Shown piece after piece: positions 31,159 to 40,022 of a stretch of DNA of 50,464 nucleotides. A program made the position numbers and the translations under genes. Below the pieces are notes generated by a model that saw nothing but the letters and a program-made list of their open reading frames with translations, ran no database searches and was not told the origin of the DNA. Position 1 is the first letter of the stretch. Each line of letters begins with the position of its first letter. Origin of the DNA: Saccharopolyspora indica (lineage in GTDB: Bacteria; Actinomycetota; Actinomycetes; Mycobacteriales; Pseudonocardiaceae); assembly GCF_027853965.1 (NCBI RefSeq), contig NZ_JAQGLB010000036.1, forward strand, positions 1-50,464, given 5' to 3'.

Positions 31159-33825
31159 ATGGTTCGGACCACGCCCCGGCTCGTCGGCCGGGACGACGAG
31201 ATCGATCGGCTCCTCGCTCTCGTCCGCGGGGCGGAGCGGGGCGAGGGCGGTGCGCTCGTCCTGCGCGGCGAGCCGGGAATCGGCAAGAGCGCCCTGCTGG
31301 AGCACGTCGAGCGCGCGGTGCCCGCGGAGTTCCGGGTCCTCCGCGCGTCCGGGTCGGAGTTCGAGGGCGAGATGCCGTTCGCGGCACTGCACCAGCTGTG
31401 CGTTTCGCTGCTGGCGCACCTCGACGCGCTGTCGGCGCCCTACCGCGACTCCCTGCTGGTCGCGTTCGGGCTGGCCGACGGGGCGCCGGACCCGTTCCGC
31501 GTCGGCCTCGCCGCGCTGGAACTGCTGGCGACCGCCGCGGCGGAGCATCCGATGCTGTGCGTCATCGATGACGCGCACTGGATGGACGCCGCCTCGGCGA
31601 GGGCCTTCACGTTCCTGGCCAGGCGCATCGCGGCGGAGCCGATCGCGATGGTGTTCGCGGCCCGCGACGAGGACGTCATCCGCGGCCTGGACGAACTGCC
31701 GGGCCTGGCGGTCAGCGGCCTGAGCGACGCTCACGCGCGCGAGCTGCTGGCCGGGGCGAAGAGCGCGACGCTCGACGAGCGGGTGCGCGACCGCCTCCTC
31801 GCCGAGGCGCGCGGAAACCCGCTGGCCCTGATCGAGCTGCCGAAAGCAGGTGGTTTCGCACTGCCGACGCCGTCGCCGGTCGCGAGCCGGGTCGAGCGGA
31901 GCTTCCGGGCCAGGATCGCGGAGTTGCCCCGGGACGCGCGGATCCTGCTGATCCTCGCCAGCGCCGATCCCACCGGCGACCCGGGTCTGCTGTGGGCGGC
32001 CGCGCGGCGGTTGGACGTCGACGTGCCCGCCGCGAGCGCCGCCGCCGAGGGATCCGGGCTGATGCTGTTGGGCACGCGGGCCCGCTTCTGCCACCCGTTG
32101 GCGCGCTCGGCCGCATACCGCGCGGCCGAACCGGACCAGCGCCGTGCGGCGCACCGGGCGCTGGCCGACACCACCGACCCGGACGTCGCTCCGGACCGGC
32201 GGGCCTGGCACCGCGCTCAGGCCACCGCCGGTCCGGACGAACGAGTCGCGGCGGAGCTGGAGTCATCGGCGTCGCGCGCCCAAGCGCGCGGGGGAGTGGC
32301 AGCCGCCGCCGCGTTCCTCGAACGCGCCGCGGCGCTGTCGTGCGACCCCGGCAAACAGGCCGAGCGCACGCTCGCCGCCGCGCGGGCGACGCTCGACGCG
32401 GGCGGGGCGAGCGCGGCGGCGGACCTGCTGGCCAGCATCGACACCGGGACGCTGGACGAACACCAGCACTCCTCCGTCGACCTGCTGCGCGGGCGGATCG
32501 CGTTCGTCCAGGGCGCGGACGGTGCCGTCGAGGGAGCCGAACTCATCCTGCGGGCCGGGCGGCGGCTCGCGGCAAGCGATCCGGAACGGTCCCGCGAGTG
32601 CTTCGTGGCGGCGCTGGAGATGGGGCTCGTCGTCGGGAGAGCCGCGGGCGTGATGGACCGGGTGCTCGACGCGGCGCGCTCGGCACCGCGGCGGCCGGAC
32701 CTCCTCGACGCGCTGGTGCTGCTGAGCACCGAGGGGCACCGCGCCGGAGTGCCTGCGCTGCGGCGAGTTCTCACCGGCGACGATGCCGGCTGGAGCCGGG
32801 TGCCCGCGCTGGCCGCGGTGCTCGCGGGCGAACTGTGGGACATCGACCTGCACACGGCGGTCACCGAATGGCTGGTGCGCACCGGCCGGGAGACCGGTTC
32901 GCCGATGACCATCCGGCTCGGCCTGTCGCAGGCGGCGTTGTCCGCGGTGTTCGCCGGTGACTTCGGTCGGGCGATGGCCGCGATCGCCGAGGAGGAAGCC
33001 GTCGCCGACGCCCTCGGCGATCCGCCGCAGCTGTACCCGAGAGTGCACCTGTCGGCGATGCGCGGCCGCCGCCAGGAGGTGCTCGACCTGGTCGCCGAGG
33101 TGGTGAACCGGGGAACCGGCCAGCTGACCGCGAACGCGCACTGGGCGATGGCCGTGCTGCACAACGGGCTGGCCGACTACCCGGCCGCGCTGGACGCGGC
33201 CACGCGGGCGGTGGCGGCCGGTGATCTCTTCCTCACCGGCATCGCGCTGCCCGAACTGGTGGAGGCCGCGGTCCGGTGCGGCGAGCACGCCGCCGCGAGG
33301 TCGGCGCTGGACGCCCTGGTCGAACGCGCCGAACCCGCGGGGACCAGCTTCGGCCTCGGCGTGGCGGCAGGCGCGCGAGCTCTGGTCAGCGATGCCGAAG
33401 CCGACCACCTGGAAGCGCTCCAGCACCTGGCGAACAGCCCGGTGCCGCTGCACGCCGCGCGGGCGCACCTGCGGTACGGGGAGTGGCTGCGCCGCGCGAA
33501 CCGCCGCCGCGACGCGCGCGAGCACCTGCGCACCGCGCACGAAGAGCTGTCGCGGATGGGGATGGAAGCGTTCGCCGAGCGGGCCGCGGGCGAGCTGCGC
33601 GCGACCGGTGAAGTGGCCCGCAGCCGCTCCGAGCACACCGACGACCGCCTGACCGCGCAGGAGATGCACATCGCCCGCCAGGTCGCGGCGGGCGCGACGT
33701 CGAAAGAGGTCGCCACCCACCTGTTCATCAGCCCCCGCACGGTGGACGCCCACCTGCGCAACATCTTCCGGAAACTCGGCATCACCTCCCGCAGACAGCT
33801 CAGGGACGTGCCGGGTCTCAGATGA
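31159..33825 (+). CDS. LuxR-family regulator of the LAL type (AAA ATPase plus HTH)
   Basis: 888 residues. An N-terminal STAND/AAA ATPase starts at once: LVGRDDEIDRLLALV, Walker A RGEPGIGKSAL (residues 36-46), Walker B MLCVIDDAHWMD. The long middle is a tetratricopeptide-like helical array. The C-terminus carries a LuxR/GerE helix-turn-helix: LTAQEMHIARQVAAGATSKE followed by ISPRTVDAHLRNIFRKLGIT (about 826-880). LAL proteins are large ATP-dependent activators, often of secondary-metabolite or carbohydrate genes. The nearby genes are the divergent NmrA-like and convergent SDR reductases, so these may be targets, but no operator was found. Confidence 0.93.
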   Translation: MVRTTPRLVGRDDEIDRLLALVRGAERGEGGALVLRGEPGIGKSALLEHVERAVPAEFRVLRASGSEFEGEMPFAALHQLCVSLLAHLDALSAPYRDSLLVAFGLADGAPDPFRVGLAALELLATAAAEHPMLCVIDDAHWMDAASARAFTFLARRIAAEPIAMVFAARDEDVIRGLDELPGLAVSGLSDAHARELLAGAKSATLDERVRDRLLAEARGNPLALIELPKAGGFALPTPSPVASRVERSFRARIAELPRDARILLILASADPTGDPGLLWAAARRLDVDVPAASAAAEGSGLMLLGTRARFCHPLARSAAYRAAEPDQRRAAHRALADTTDPDVAPDRRAWHRAQATAGPDERVAAELESSASRAQARGGVAAAAAFLERAAALSCDPGKQAERTLAAARATLDAGGASAAADLLASIDTGTLDEHQHSSVDLLRGRIAFVQGADGAVEGAELILRAGRRLAASDPERSRECFVAALEMGLVVGRAAGVMDRVLDAARSAPRRPDLLDALVLLSTEGHRAGVPALRRVLTGDDAGWSRVPALAAVLAGELWDIDLHTAVTEWLVRTGRETGSPMTIRLGLSQAALSAVFAGDFGRAMAAIAEEEAVADALGDPPQLYPRVHLSAMRGRRQEVLDLVAEVVNRGTGQLTANAHWAMAVLHNGLADYPAALDAATRAVAAGDLFLTGIALPELVEAAVRCGEHAAARSALDALVERAEPAGTSFGLGVAAGARALVSDAEADHLEALQHLANSPVPLHAARAHLRYGEWLRRANRRRDAREHLRTAHEELSRMGMEAFAERAAGELRATGEVARSRSEHTDDRLTAQEMHIARQVAAGATSKEVATHLFISPRTVDAHLRNIFRKLGITSRRQLRDVPGLR

Positions 33826-33870
33826 CGGTGGAGTTCCGCGCCGGACGACACGGGTTCCCGCGGTCCCAGG

Positions 33871-34650
33871 TCAGAGCTGCTTGAGCATTCCGCCGTCGAC
33901 CACCAGGTCCGCGCCGTTCATGTTGGGCACGCGGCCGGAGGCCAGCAGCACCACGAGCACGGCCAGCTCCTCGGGTTCGGTGAACCGGCCGGTGTTGAGG
34001 CCGGTCATCGCGGGAACTTGCGAGACGAACTCCTCGTGGTCGATGCCCGCGCTCCGGGACAGCCCGGAGGCCATCCCGTCGGCGGCGGTCCAGACGGCGG
34101 TGCGCGTCGGGCCGGGGGAAATGGTGTTCACCCGCAGGCCTGCTCCGCCGTACTCCTCGGCGAGCGATTTGGCGAAGTTGGTCATCGCGGCCTTGGCCGC
34201 GGAGTAGTCGATCAGCCGGGGCAGCGCGAGCTGCGAATTGACCGAGCCGATGTTGACGATGTTCCCCTTGCGCTCGAGCAGGCTCGGCAGCGCCGCCCGG
34301 GTGGTGCGCACCGCGCTGAAGAAGTTCAGCTCGAACGCCTGCTGCCATTCTTCGTCGCTGATCGCCAGGAATCCGTCGGTGCGGGCCGGGGAACCGCCGA
34401 CGTTGTTGACCAGCAGGTCGATGCCGCCCAGTTCGCCGAGCGCCCACGCCACCACTTCCGCGGTCTGCCCGGCATCGGACAGATCTGCTCGCCGGGTCAG
34501 CGGAGTGGCCTCGGCCAAGGCATCGCTGGTGGTGCGAGCACATGCGGCGACCTGCACACCTTCCGCGGCCAGCGCCTGAACGACGGCCAGGCCGATGCCC
34601 TTGCTGGCACCGGTCACCAGCGCGGTCTTGCCTTCCAGCTTGAATTCCAT
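33871..34650 (-). CDS. Short-chain dehydrogenase/reductase (SDR)
   Basis: 259 residues from the ATG at 34650 with CTGGAG upstream. Classical SDR signs: ALVTGASKGIGLAV cofactor motif, DLLVNNVGG, catalytic Ser in NIVNIGSVNS, YSAAKAAMTNFAKSLA with the Tyr-Lys pair near residue 149, and NTISPGPTRT. The absence of an acidic residue after the second strand (VAACART) hints at NADP(H). Substrate not predictable. It is convergent with the LuxR-LAL gene, 45 bp apart. Confidence 0.92.
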   Translation of the reverse strand: MEFKLEGKTALVTGASKGIGLAVVQALAAEGVQVAACARTTSDALAEATPLTRRADLSDAGQTAEVVAWALGELGGIDLLVNNVGGSPARTDGFLAISDEEWQQAFELNFFSAVRTTRAALPSLLERKGNIVNIGSVNSQLALPRLIDYSAAKAAMTNFAKSLAEEYGGAGLRVNTISPGPTRTAVWTAADGMASGLSRSAGIDHEEFVSQVPAMTGLNTGRFTEPEELAVLVVLLASGRVPNMNGADLVVDGGMLKQL

Positions 34651-34990
34651 CTCGCTCCAGTTCACTCCCACGCGTCGTGCGTCCGGAAGGCTATCCGGAT
34701 GGGAGGAGTTCCGGCGTGCAATTCGCGCGGCACGGTGCCGCGGATTCGAGAACTTCCTTCTCCGGCACTCGTCCACTGCTCCGAGCGGCGCAATTCTGTT
34801 TTATTCCCGCCGGATGAAATGTGTGTCCGATGTTCACGTGCTATTGGTTTGCGGAAGAATGCGCTGCAGCGCGTCGGCCGAAGCGCTCCGGGCAGTTCCG
34901 CGAAAGGCGTGGCCGAGGTGATCCGCCGGTCCGCGACGGGGGAGCGGGCGTCGGGCAGAGCCGCGGACGGCTTCTGCTACGGTTCGTAGC
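34651..34990. promoter_or_regulatory. Divergent region, SDR / BlaI
   Basis: 340 bp with no gene visible. Bases 34735-34850 are relatively A+T rich. The right edge holds a 15-bp BlaI-type dyad touching the BlaI start codon. Nothing else stands out. Confidence 0.5.
34976..34990. promoter_or_regulatory. BlaI box overlapping the blaI-like promoter
   Basis: GCTAC-ggttc-GTAGC ends at the base before the ATG at 34991. It contains TACGGT (34978-34983), a -10 box at the spacing expected for a leaderless transcript, so repressor binding would cover the polymerase site. The same GCTAC-N5-GTAGC pattern occurs at 36348-36362. Confidence 0.7.
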
Positions 34991-35395
34991 ATGTCGAAGC
35001 GGCGGGGGCTGGCGGCGCACTTCGGGCCGCTGGAGTTGGCGATCCTCGACGTGCTCTGGTCCGGTGGCGAGGTGGACGTGGCCGAGTGCGTCAAGCGGCT
35101 GCGCGGTGACCAGGCCTACACCACGGTGAAGACGGTGATGGAGCGGCTCGTCGGCAAGGGTTTCCTGGCTCGCCGCAAGGAAGGCCGTCAGTACGTGTAC
35201 TGGCCGAGCCGGTCGCGTGCGGAGGTGGAGCAGGAGGTGGCGGCCGCCCAGGTGCGGCAGCTGGTCGACGGCTTCGGCGACCTCGCCGTGGCGAACTTCG
35301 TCCGCGCGGTGCGCGACGACACCGACCAGCTCGCGCAGGTGCGCGCCCTGCTGGCCGAGATCGAGGACCAGGACGAGTCCGGTGGTGCGCGATGA
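34991..35395 (+). CDS. BlaI/MecI/CopY-family repressor
   Basis: 134 residues. The winged helix occupies the first 75 residues: GPLELAILDVLWSGGEVDVA, then QAYTTVKTVMERLVGKGFLA and the wing RKEGRQYVYWPSRSRAEVEQ. The C-terminal helices form the dimer region that M56 peptidases cleave. The ATG directly follows a BlaI-type dyad, implying autorepression. The stop overlaps the M56 peptidase start (ATGA), a standard blaI-blaR1 arrangement. The second dyad downstream suggests that the ABC transporter is the regulated output rather than a beta-lactamase. Confidence 0.93.
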   Translation: MSKRRGLAAHFGPLELAILDVLWSGGEVDVAECVKRLRGDQAYTTVKTVMERLVGKGFLARRKEGRQYVYWPSRSRAEVEQEVAAAQVRQLVDGFGDLAVANFVRAVRDDTDQLAQVRALLAEIEDQDESGGAR

Positions 35396-36297
35396 GCATC
35401 GCCTGGCTCGGCTACCCGCAGGTCGTCCTCGCGTTCTGGGGGCCGCTGGCGGTGATCGCCGGTTGGCACGCGGCGAAGCCGGTCGTCCGGCGGCTGCCGC
35501 CGCGCGAGCGGTTCTTGCTCGCCGTGCTCGTCTCGATGACGCCGTTCCTGGCGATGTCGGTGCCGTACCTGCCGGAGAGCCCGCTGCGCGACGCGGTGCC
35601 CTGGCGCGCGCCGCTCGCGTGGGGGATCAGCAATCCCGTCTTCGTCGGCGCCGACGATCTGCTGACCGTCGTGGCGGGCGAGGTGCTTCTGCTGCTCTTC
35701 GTGCTGCCGATCGCTTCCCTGGCCGCATCTTTCGCTCTCGGCTTCGCCCAGGTGGTCCGCGGTGCTCGCCGGGTCGCTGCGCTGATGCCCGAGCGGTGCG
35801 ATGACCTGTGGCTCGTCCGGTCCGGCGAGAAGGTGGCCTGCACCGTCGGGTTGTTCCGCCTGCGCATCGTCCTCGACCGGTCGACCGCGGAATCCGCGGC
35901 CGCTGCCGCGATCATCGAGCACGAGCGCGCCCACGCGCGGGCCCGCCATCCACTGTGGATATTCGTGGCCACCTGCCTGCTGCGGGCCTGGTGGTGGATT
36001 CCCGGCAAGCACGCGGTGCTCGCCGAAGTCCGGTTGTCGGCCGAGCTCTGGGCGGACGAGCGGGCACGTGCCGCGCTGGGTGCGCCTGCCGTCGCGCGTG
36101 CGCTGCGCGCCCAGATCGACGCCGTGGCGGGGTGGGATCTCGTTCGGGCGGGGACGGGTTTCCTCGATCCGCACGTCGAACTCGTCCGCCGGGCGCACGC
36201 GCTGGCCGCTCCGCCCAAGAGCCTCCCGGTGTGGCGGGCGTGGGCGGTTCGCGCCGTCGCAGCACTGGCCGCCGGTCTGGTGGTCGTCCTGCTGTGA
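35392..36297 (+). CDS. M56-family membrane metallopeptidase (BlaR1-like, short)
   Basis: 301 residues with membrane helices at the N-terminus (ending LPIASLAASFALGFAQVV), a cytoplasmic zinc protease domain with HERAH (His177-Glu178-His181) inside IIEHERAHARARHP, downstream ELWADERAR supplying a possible third ligand, and a final C-terminal helix. BlaR1/MecR1 carry a penicillin-binding sensor after the last helix; it is absent here, so the inducing signal must be sensed by the membrane part or by another protein. Coupled translation with the BlaI-like gene shows that they work together: the protease would cleave the repressor. Confidence 0.9.
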   Translation: MSIAWLGYPQVVLAFWGPLAVIAGWHAAKPVVRRLPPRERFLLAVLVSMTPFLAMSVPYLPESPLRDAVPWRAPLAWGISNPVFVGADDLLTVVAGEVLLLLFVLPIASLAASFALGFAQVVRGARRVAALMPERCDDLWLVRSGEKVACTVGLFRLRIVLDRSTAESAAAAAIIEHERAHARARHPLWIFVATCLLRAWWWIPGKHAVLAEVRLSAELWADERARAALGAPAVARALRAQIDAVAGWDLVRAGTGFLDPHVELVRRAHALAAPPKSLPVWRAWAVRAVAALAAGLVVVLL

Positions 36298-36347
36298 CTT
36301 CCTGATCAGCACTCCCTCCCGATGCGGGGCTTCGCGCGCCGCGAATT

Positions 36348-36362
36348 GCTACACGATGTAGC
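36348..36362. promoter_or_regulatory. BlaI box before the ABC transporter
   Basis: GCTAC-acgat-GTAGC, the same 15-bp pattern as at 34976-34990, centred 24 bp before the ATPase start at 36379. Confidence 0.7.
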
Positions 36363-36378
36363 AGATTGGAACACGCAG

Positions 36379-37113
36379 ATGCGTCCACCCTCGTCCGATC
36401 CCGGGGAAATCCCGGTGATCCAGACCGCCGGCCTCACCAGGACTTTCGGCTCCGCGACCGCCGTGGACTCGGTGCACCTGGCGGTGCGGCCGGGCCGGAT
36501 CTACGGCCTGCTCGGCCCGAACGGCGCGGGCAAGTCCACCACGCTGAAGATGCTCCTCGGCCTGCTCGCGCCCAGTTCCGGGGAAATCCGGTTGTTCGGG
36601 CAGCCGTGGAGCCGCGGTGCGCTGGCGCGCATCGGGGCGAGCATCAACGGACCCAGCTACTACGGCCACCTCTCCGCGCGGCAGAACCTGGCGGTGCACG
36701 CGCACCTGCTCGGGGTGTCCGGGGCCGAGGTGGACCGCGTGCTGGCGGCCGTCGAGCTGAGCGGCGCCGGGCGCAAGAAGGCGAAGAGCTTCTCCACCGG
36801 GATGAAGGGCCGCCTCGCCCTGGCGATGGCGATGCTGGGCGACCCTGACCTGCTGGTCCTCGACGAACCGCAGAACGGGCTGGACCCGGAGGGGATCGCC
36901 GCGCTGCGGACCATGCTGCGCCGGTTCACCGACGGCGGCCGCACCGTGGTGCTGTCGAGCCACCTGCTCGGCGAAGTGGCATCGCTGGCCGACGACATCG
37001 GGCTGATCGCCGCAGGGCGGCTCCGCTACCAGGGCAGCATCGCCGACTTCGCCCCGGACGGGGACCTCGAACGCGCCTACTTCGCCTCAACCGGGAGCGA
37101 GGCACGCGCATGA
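36379..37113 (+). CDS. ABC transporter ATP-binding protein
   Basis: 244 residues from the ATG at 36379; the ATG at 36322 would put the BlaI box inside the gene. Walker A is GPNGAGKS (residues 46-53), Walker B LLVLDEPQNGLD, the switch His is in LSSHLLGE, and the signature loop is degenerate (FSTGMKGRLALA). This form is common in bacitracin/lantibiotic-type ABC ATPases (BcrA-like), which pump antibiotics or act in immunity. It pairs with the permease 138 bp downstream. Regulation by the BlaI-like repressor is inferred from the matching operator. Confidence 0.9.
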   Translation: MRPPSSDPGEIPVIQTAGLTRTFGSATAVDSVHLAVRPGRIYGLLGPNGAGKSTTLKMLLGLLAPSSGEIRLFGQPWSRGALARIGASINGPSYYGHLSARQNLAVHAHLLGVSGAEVDRVLAAVELSGAGRKKAKSFSTGMKGRLALAMAMLGDPDLLVLDEPQNGLDPEGIAALRTMLRRFTDGGRTVVLSSHLLGEVASLADDIGLIAAGRLRYQGSIADFAPDGDLERAYFASTGSEARA

Positions 37114-37251
37114 AACCCCTTGTGTCAACCCCGGCCCGCCTCAACCGCACCTCAGGGGACCGTGACGCAACCCAGCCACAAGAAACCCCCACAACGCGAG
37201 ATGAACCCGAGAACGCAACCACCACTGAACATCGCGGAGAGGCGGGACAGC

Positions 37252-38700
37252 ATGATCGGGCTGCCGCAGACCCTGCGCGCCGAGTTCGCCACCTGGCGAC
37301 GCAGCCCGGTGGCCCGCCTGCCGCTGGCCGGACTCGCGTTCGGCCTGGTCAACACGGTGGTGCTGTTCGGCATCGGCAGCGGTGCCAGCTGGCGGGGAGT
37401 CTTCGCCCACCAGAACTTGTGGGCAGTGTTCGCAGGCCCGATGCTGACCGCGCTGCTCGTGGCCACCTCGGCCCGCATCGACCGCGCGGCCCGGGGCGGC
37501 GGCACCTGGTACCGGCCGGTGCGCCCGCTCTTCCGCCGCCTGAGCCGGTTCGCCGACCTGGCGGTGCGGGTGCTCCTGCTGAACCTGCTGGCCGTGGTTC
37601 CGATGCTGCTGGTCATCGGTCTGCTCTCCGACGTGACCCGGATCCCGTGGGGGAGCGCCGCCGGACTCGTCCTCGTGCTGTGGGCGTCGCAGCTCGGCGT
37701 GGTCGCGCTGCTGCTGTGGCTGGCGATGCACACCGGCTGGCTCGTGGTCCTCGGCGGCGGTCTGGTGTGGACGGTGCTGGGCGTGCTGTACGCCGAATCC
37801 CCGTCGTGGCCGTTCCTGCCGTTCACCTGGATGATCCGCGGCGCGCTGCCGATCACGGGCACCCACGCGAACGGAATCGCCCTGCCGCCGGACGATCCCC
37901 TGGCCGCAGCCTCGCCGTGGGCACCGATGCTGCTGGGCGCGGTCCTCGCGGTGCCGTTCCTGTTCCTGCCGCGCCTGAACCGGCCCGCTTCCCGCTCGGC
38001 TCGACGGGCCGGACCTCGCCGCGCCGTGCGGGTGGTGACCGAAGCGGAGCGGCCGGGCGAACCCAGGGTGCTGCGCGCGATGCTGGCCACCCTGAACCGG
38101 ACCGCGCTGTGGTGGCTGTGCCCGGCGGCGGTCGGCGTGGTCGCGCTGTGGCTTCCCTGGCACGACCCGGCGCGCAGCGTCGAGCTGTTCACCCTGGTGG
38201 TCCTGCCGATCGGCACCTCGGTGCTGGGGATGGTGAGCTGGCAGGCCGCCGGCCAGGGCTGGCGGGCGGTCGCCTCCCGCTCCACCGGAACCACCGGGCC
38301 GGCACTGGCGCTGACCGGCCTAGCGCTCGCCATCACCGCGCTCGTCTCGCTGAGCACTGCGCTGGTCTACCTGGCGGCGGGTCTGCCGCCCGCGCACGCC
38401 TGGCCGGTAGCGCTCACCGGCGCGGTGGTGGGTGCGATGCTCACCGCTGCCGGGCTCTGGCTGGCGATCCGGGCCTCGCTGGTGATCAGCGTCGCGGTGG
38501 CCGTGATCGGGGTCCTGCTCGGCATCCTGATCGGCGGCACCGGGCTCCAGCAGCACCTGTGGCCGTTCGTCCCGTGGGCTTGGGCGAACCTGCTGGACCT
38601 GCCCCGGATGTCGATCACCCTGCCGGTGAGCGCGGCGGCGACGGCGGCCTTCACCTTCGCCGCGGTCCGCGCGGCCCGCCGGAAAGCGGCCGATTCCTGA
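37252..38700 (+). CDS. ABC transporter permease
   Basis: 482 residues from the ATG at 37252 with GGAGAGG upstream. Two blocks of six or so hydrophobic helices are joined by a charged Arg-rich linker (LNRPASRSARRAGPRRAVRV), as if two BcrB-like permease units were fused. Helices include LWAVFAGPMLTALLVATSAR and VLLGILIGGTGLQQ. Upstream reading to 37120 would add a Pro/Thr-rich leader with no support. It is the membrane partner of the ATPase just upstream; the pair fits export of, or protection from, a membrane-active compound. No substrate is evident. Confidence 0.82.
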   Translation: MIGLPQTLRAEFATWRRSPVARLPLAGLAFGLVNTVVLFGIGSGASWRGVFAHQNLWAVFAGPMLTALLVATSARIDRAARGGGTWYRPVRPLFRRLSRFADLAVRVLLLNLLAVVPMLLVIGLLSDVTRIPWGSAAGLVLVLWASQLGVVALLLWLAMHTGWLVVLGGGLVWTVLGVLYAESPSWPFLPFTWMIRGALPITGTHANGIALPPDDPLAAASPWAPMLLGAVLAVPFLFLPRLNRPASRSARRAGPRRAVRVVTEAERPGEPRVLRAMLATLNRTALWWLCPAAVGVVALWLPWHDPARSVELFTLVVLPIGTSVLGMVSWQAAGQGWRAVASRSTGTTGPALALTGLALAITALVSLSTALVYLAAGLPPAHAWPVALTGAVVGAMLTAAGLWLAIRASLVISVAVAVIGVLLGILIGGTGLQQHLWPFVPWAWANLLDLPRMSITLPVSAAATAAFTFAAVRAARRKAADS

Positions 38701-38709
38701 TTGATCGAC

Positions 38710-39294
38710 TCAGCCGCGCGCCCGCCAAGCGGCGAACTCCTCGGGCGTGACCACGCCGTGGTCGAGCACCGCGCGGTAGACCTCGTAGCTGGCGATCTGG
38801 TCTTCGGGCCGGGTCGCCAGCTCGTGCTTGATCGCGAGCACCGCTGCGCGTGCCGAGTCGTCCAACCGCGGGGCCAGGGTGCGCAGGTGCGCCAAGTCGG
38901 GCTGGCGCTCCGGTTCGTCGACGAACCAGATGTCGAGCGTCCACTCGTGATCCGCGCCGTCGCGGCAGCAGACGTGCAGGTACAGGCCGTCCGGGTACAT
39001 CGGGTCGGTGTTCCACCGCCCGGTGTCGTCGCGGAACCGCACCTCGCGCACCTGCTCGTGCAGCGCCAGCTCCGCGCCGAGGCGGGCGACGGCCTCGTGC
39101 GCGGCCCGGTCGAGTTCGGCGCAGGTCACGGTGATGTCGACATCGCGGCGCACCATCACGCCGAGCGCTGAGCTGCCCACCCGGGTCGCGGAGCCGAGCG
39201 CCGACAGCGCGGACTCCAGCCCCAGCTCGGCCACCAGTGCATCGGCTTCGGCTCGGGTGCGCGCTTCGCGTTCCAGGATCCGCTGGGTGCTCAC
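38710..39294 (-). CDS. Nucleotidyltransferase-fold protein
   Basis: 194 residues from a GTG at 39294. The N-terminal part has the polymerase-beta nucleotidyltransferase pattern: GSATRVGSSALGVMVRRDVD, a GS motif followed by an Asp pair in DVDITV. Later segments (LYLHVCCRDGADHEWTLDIW, then PRLDDSARAAVLAIKHELAT) resemble stand-alone transferase-like proteins of actinobacteria. The substrate is unknown. It converges on the ABC permease gene with only 9 bases between the stops, and is divergent from the SUKH-like gene. Confidence 0.75.
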   Translation of the reverse strand: MSTQRILEREARTRAEADALVAELGLESALSALGSATRVGSSALGVMVRRDVDITVTCAELDRAAHEAVARLGAELALHEQVREVRFRDDTGRWNTDPMYPDGLYLHVCCRDGADHEWTLDIWFVDEPERQPDLAHLRTLAPRLDDSARAAVLAIKHELATRPEDQIASYEVYRAVLDHGVVTPEEFAAWRARG

Positions 39295-39378
39295 AGTCGC
39301 GTGATTGTGCCAGCACCGCCTGCGGGACGTACCGCCGACGACCTTGCCCCCCGCCCGCACCGCTACGATGCCCCGGTG

Positions 39379-39813
39379 ATGCAGTTCGACCAGGTGATCC
39401 GCGGTGCGGCCGCGACCCCGGCCGAGCTCGCGGCGGTTCGCGCCGCGCTGGCCGAGCGCCTCGGACTGCCGGAACCGTTCGTCCTCCCACCCGGGCTCGC
39501 CGAGCTGCTGAGCAGCGGAGTGCAGGCGTGCATCCGCGAGACCGAGGACGACCACGTCGAATTCGGTTGGCTCGGCGCGGATTCGGCGGCGTACTACGAC
39601 GACTACCAGTTCGCCGCCTACATGCCGGGGGCGGTGCCGATCGCCCTCGACGGCGGCGGCGGCTTCTACGTCCTCGACGTGCGGGGCGGCCGGAACGACG
39701 GCGACCACCCGGTGGTGTGGAGCCACGCGGGCTCTCTCGGCTGGGATGTCGACGACCACCGCCCGGTAGCCCCGGATTTCGCTTCGCTGCTGGCGAATCC
39801 GCACGTCGTCTAG
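39379..39813 (+). CDS. SUKH / SMI1-KNR4-like protein
   Basis: 144 residues. ATPAELAAVRAALAERLG and LPEPFVLPPGLAELLSSG open the domain; the hallmark core appears as VPIALDGGGGFYVLDVRGG followed by HPVVWSHAGSLGWD. This matches the SUKH fold used by bacterial toxin-immunity proteins and other regulators. No toxin gene is adjacent, so an orphan immunity protein or a housekeeping role are both open. The ATG at 39379 is preceded 3 bases earlier by an in-frame GTG that would also work. Confidence 0.75.
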   Translation: MQFDQVIRGAAATPAELAAVRAALAERLGLPEPFVLPPGLAELLSSGVQACIRETEDDHVEFGWLGADSAAYYDDYQFAAYMPGAVPIALDGGGGFYVLDVRGGRNDGDHPVVWSHAGSLGWDVDDHRPVAPDFASLLANPHVV

Positions 39814-39816
39814 CCG

Positions 39817-39999
39817 TCAAGCGGCGGGCGAGTCCCGCTGCACGGTGTAGCGCAGCTGCGCGAACCCGCCGGCGTCGGTGACCGAGTCCAGGCGCAGCGG
39901 GACGTCCGCGGCCAGTTCCTGCAGCGCCGCGTCGACCGCGTGGGCGCGGAACTCGGGATCGGCGAGGTCGAGCTGGAGCATGCCGAGGTTGTTGGCCAT
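39817..39999 (-). CDS. Possible small protein downstream of the dehydrogenase gene
   Basis: 60 codons from an ATG at 39999, starting MANNLGMLQLDLADPEFRAH and ending in YTVQRDSPAA. It follows the dehydrogenase gene by 23 bases on the same strand and has codon-position G+C bias like real genes, but the ribosome site is poor (GGGGAG touches the ATG) and I recognise no family. The open frame continues upstream into the dehydrogenase, so the start may lie a little earlier at a non-ATG codon. Confidence 0.3.
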   Translation of the reverse strand: MANNLGMLQLDLADPEFRAHAVDAALQELAADVPLRLDSVTDAGGFAQLRYTVQRDSPAA

Positions 40000-40022
40000 C
40001 TCCCCGGGCGTGGCGACGTTCG

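Noticed and set aside
37114..37251. Short coding sequence between the ABC ATPase and permease
   Set aside because: Pro/Thr/Arg-rich translation with stop-free frames in two phases and no ribosome site; treated as spacer.
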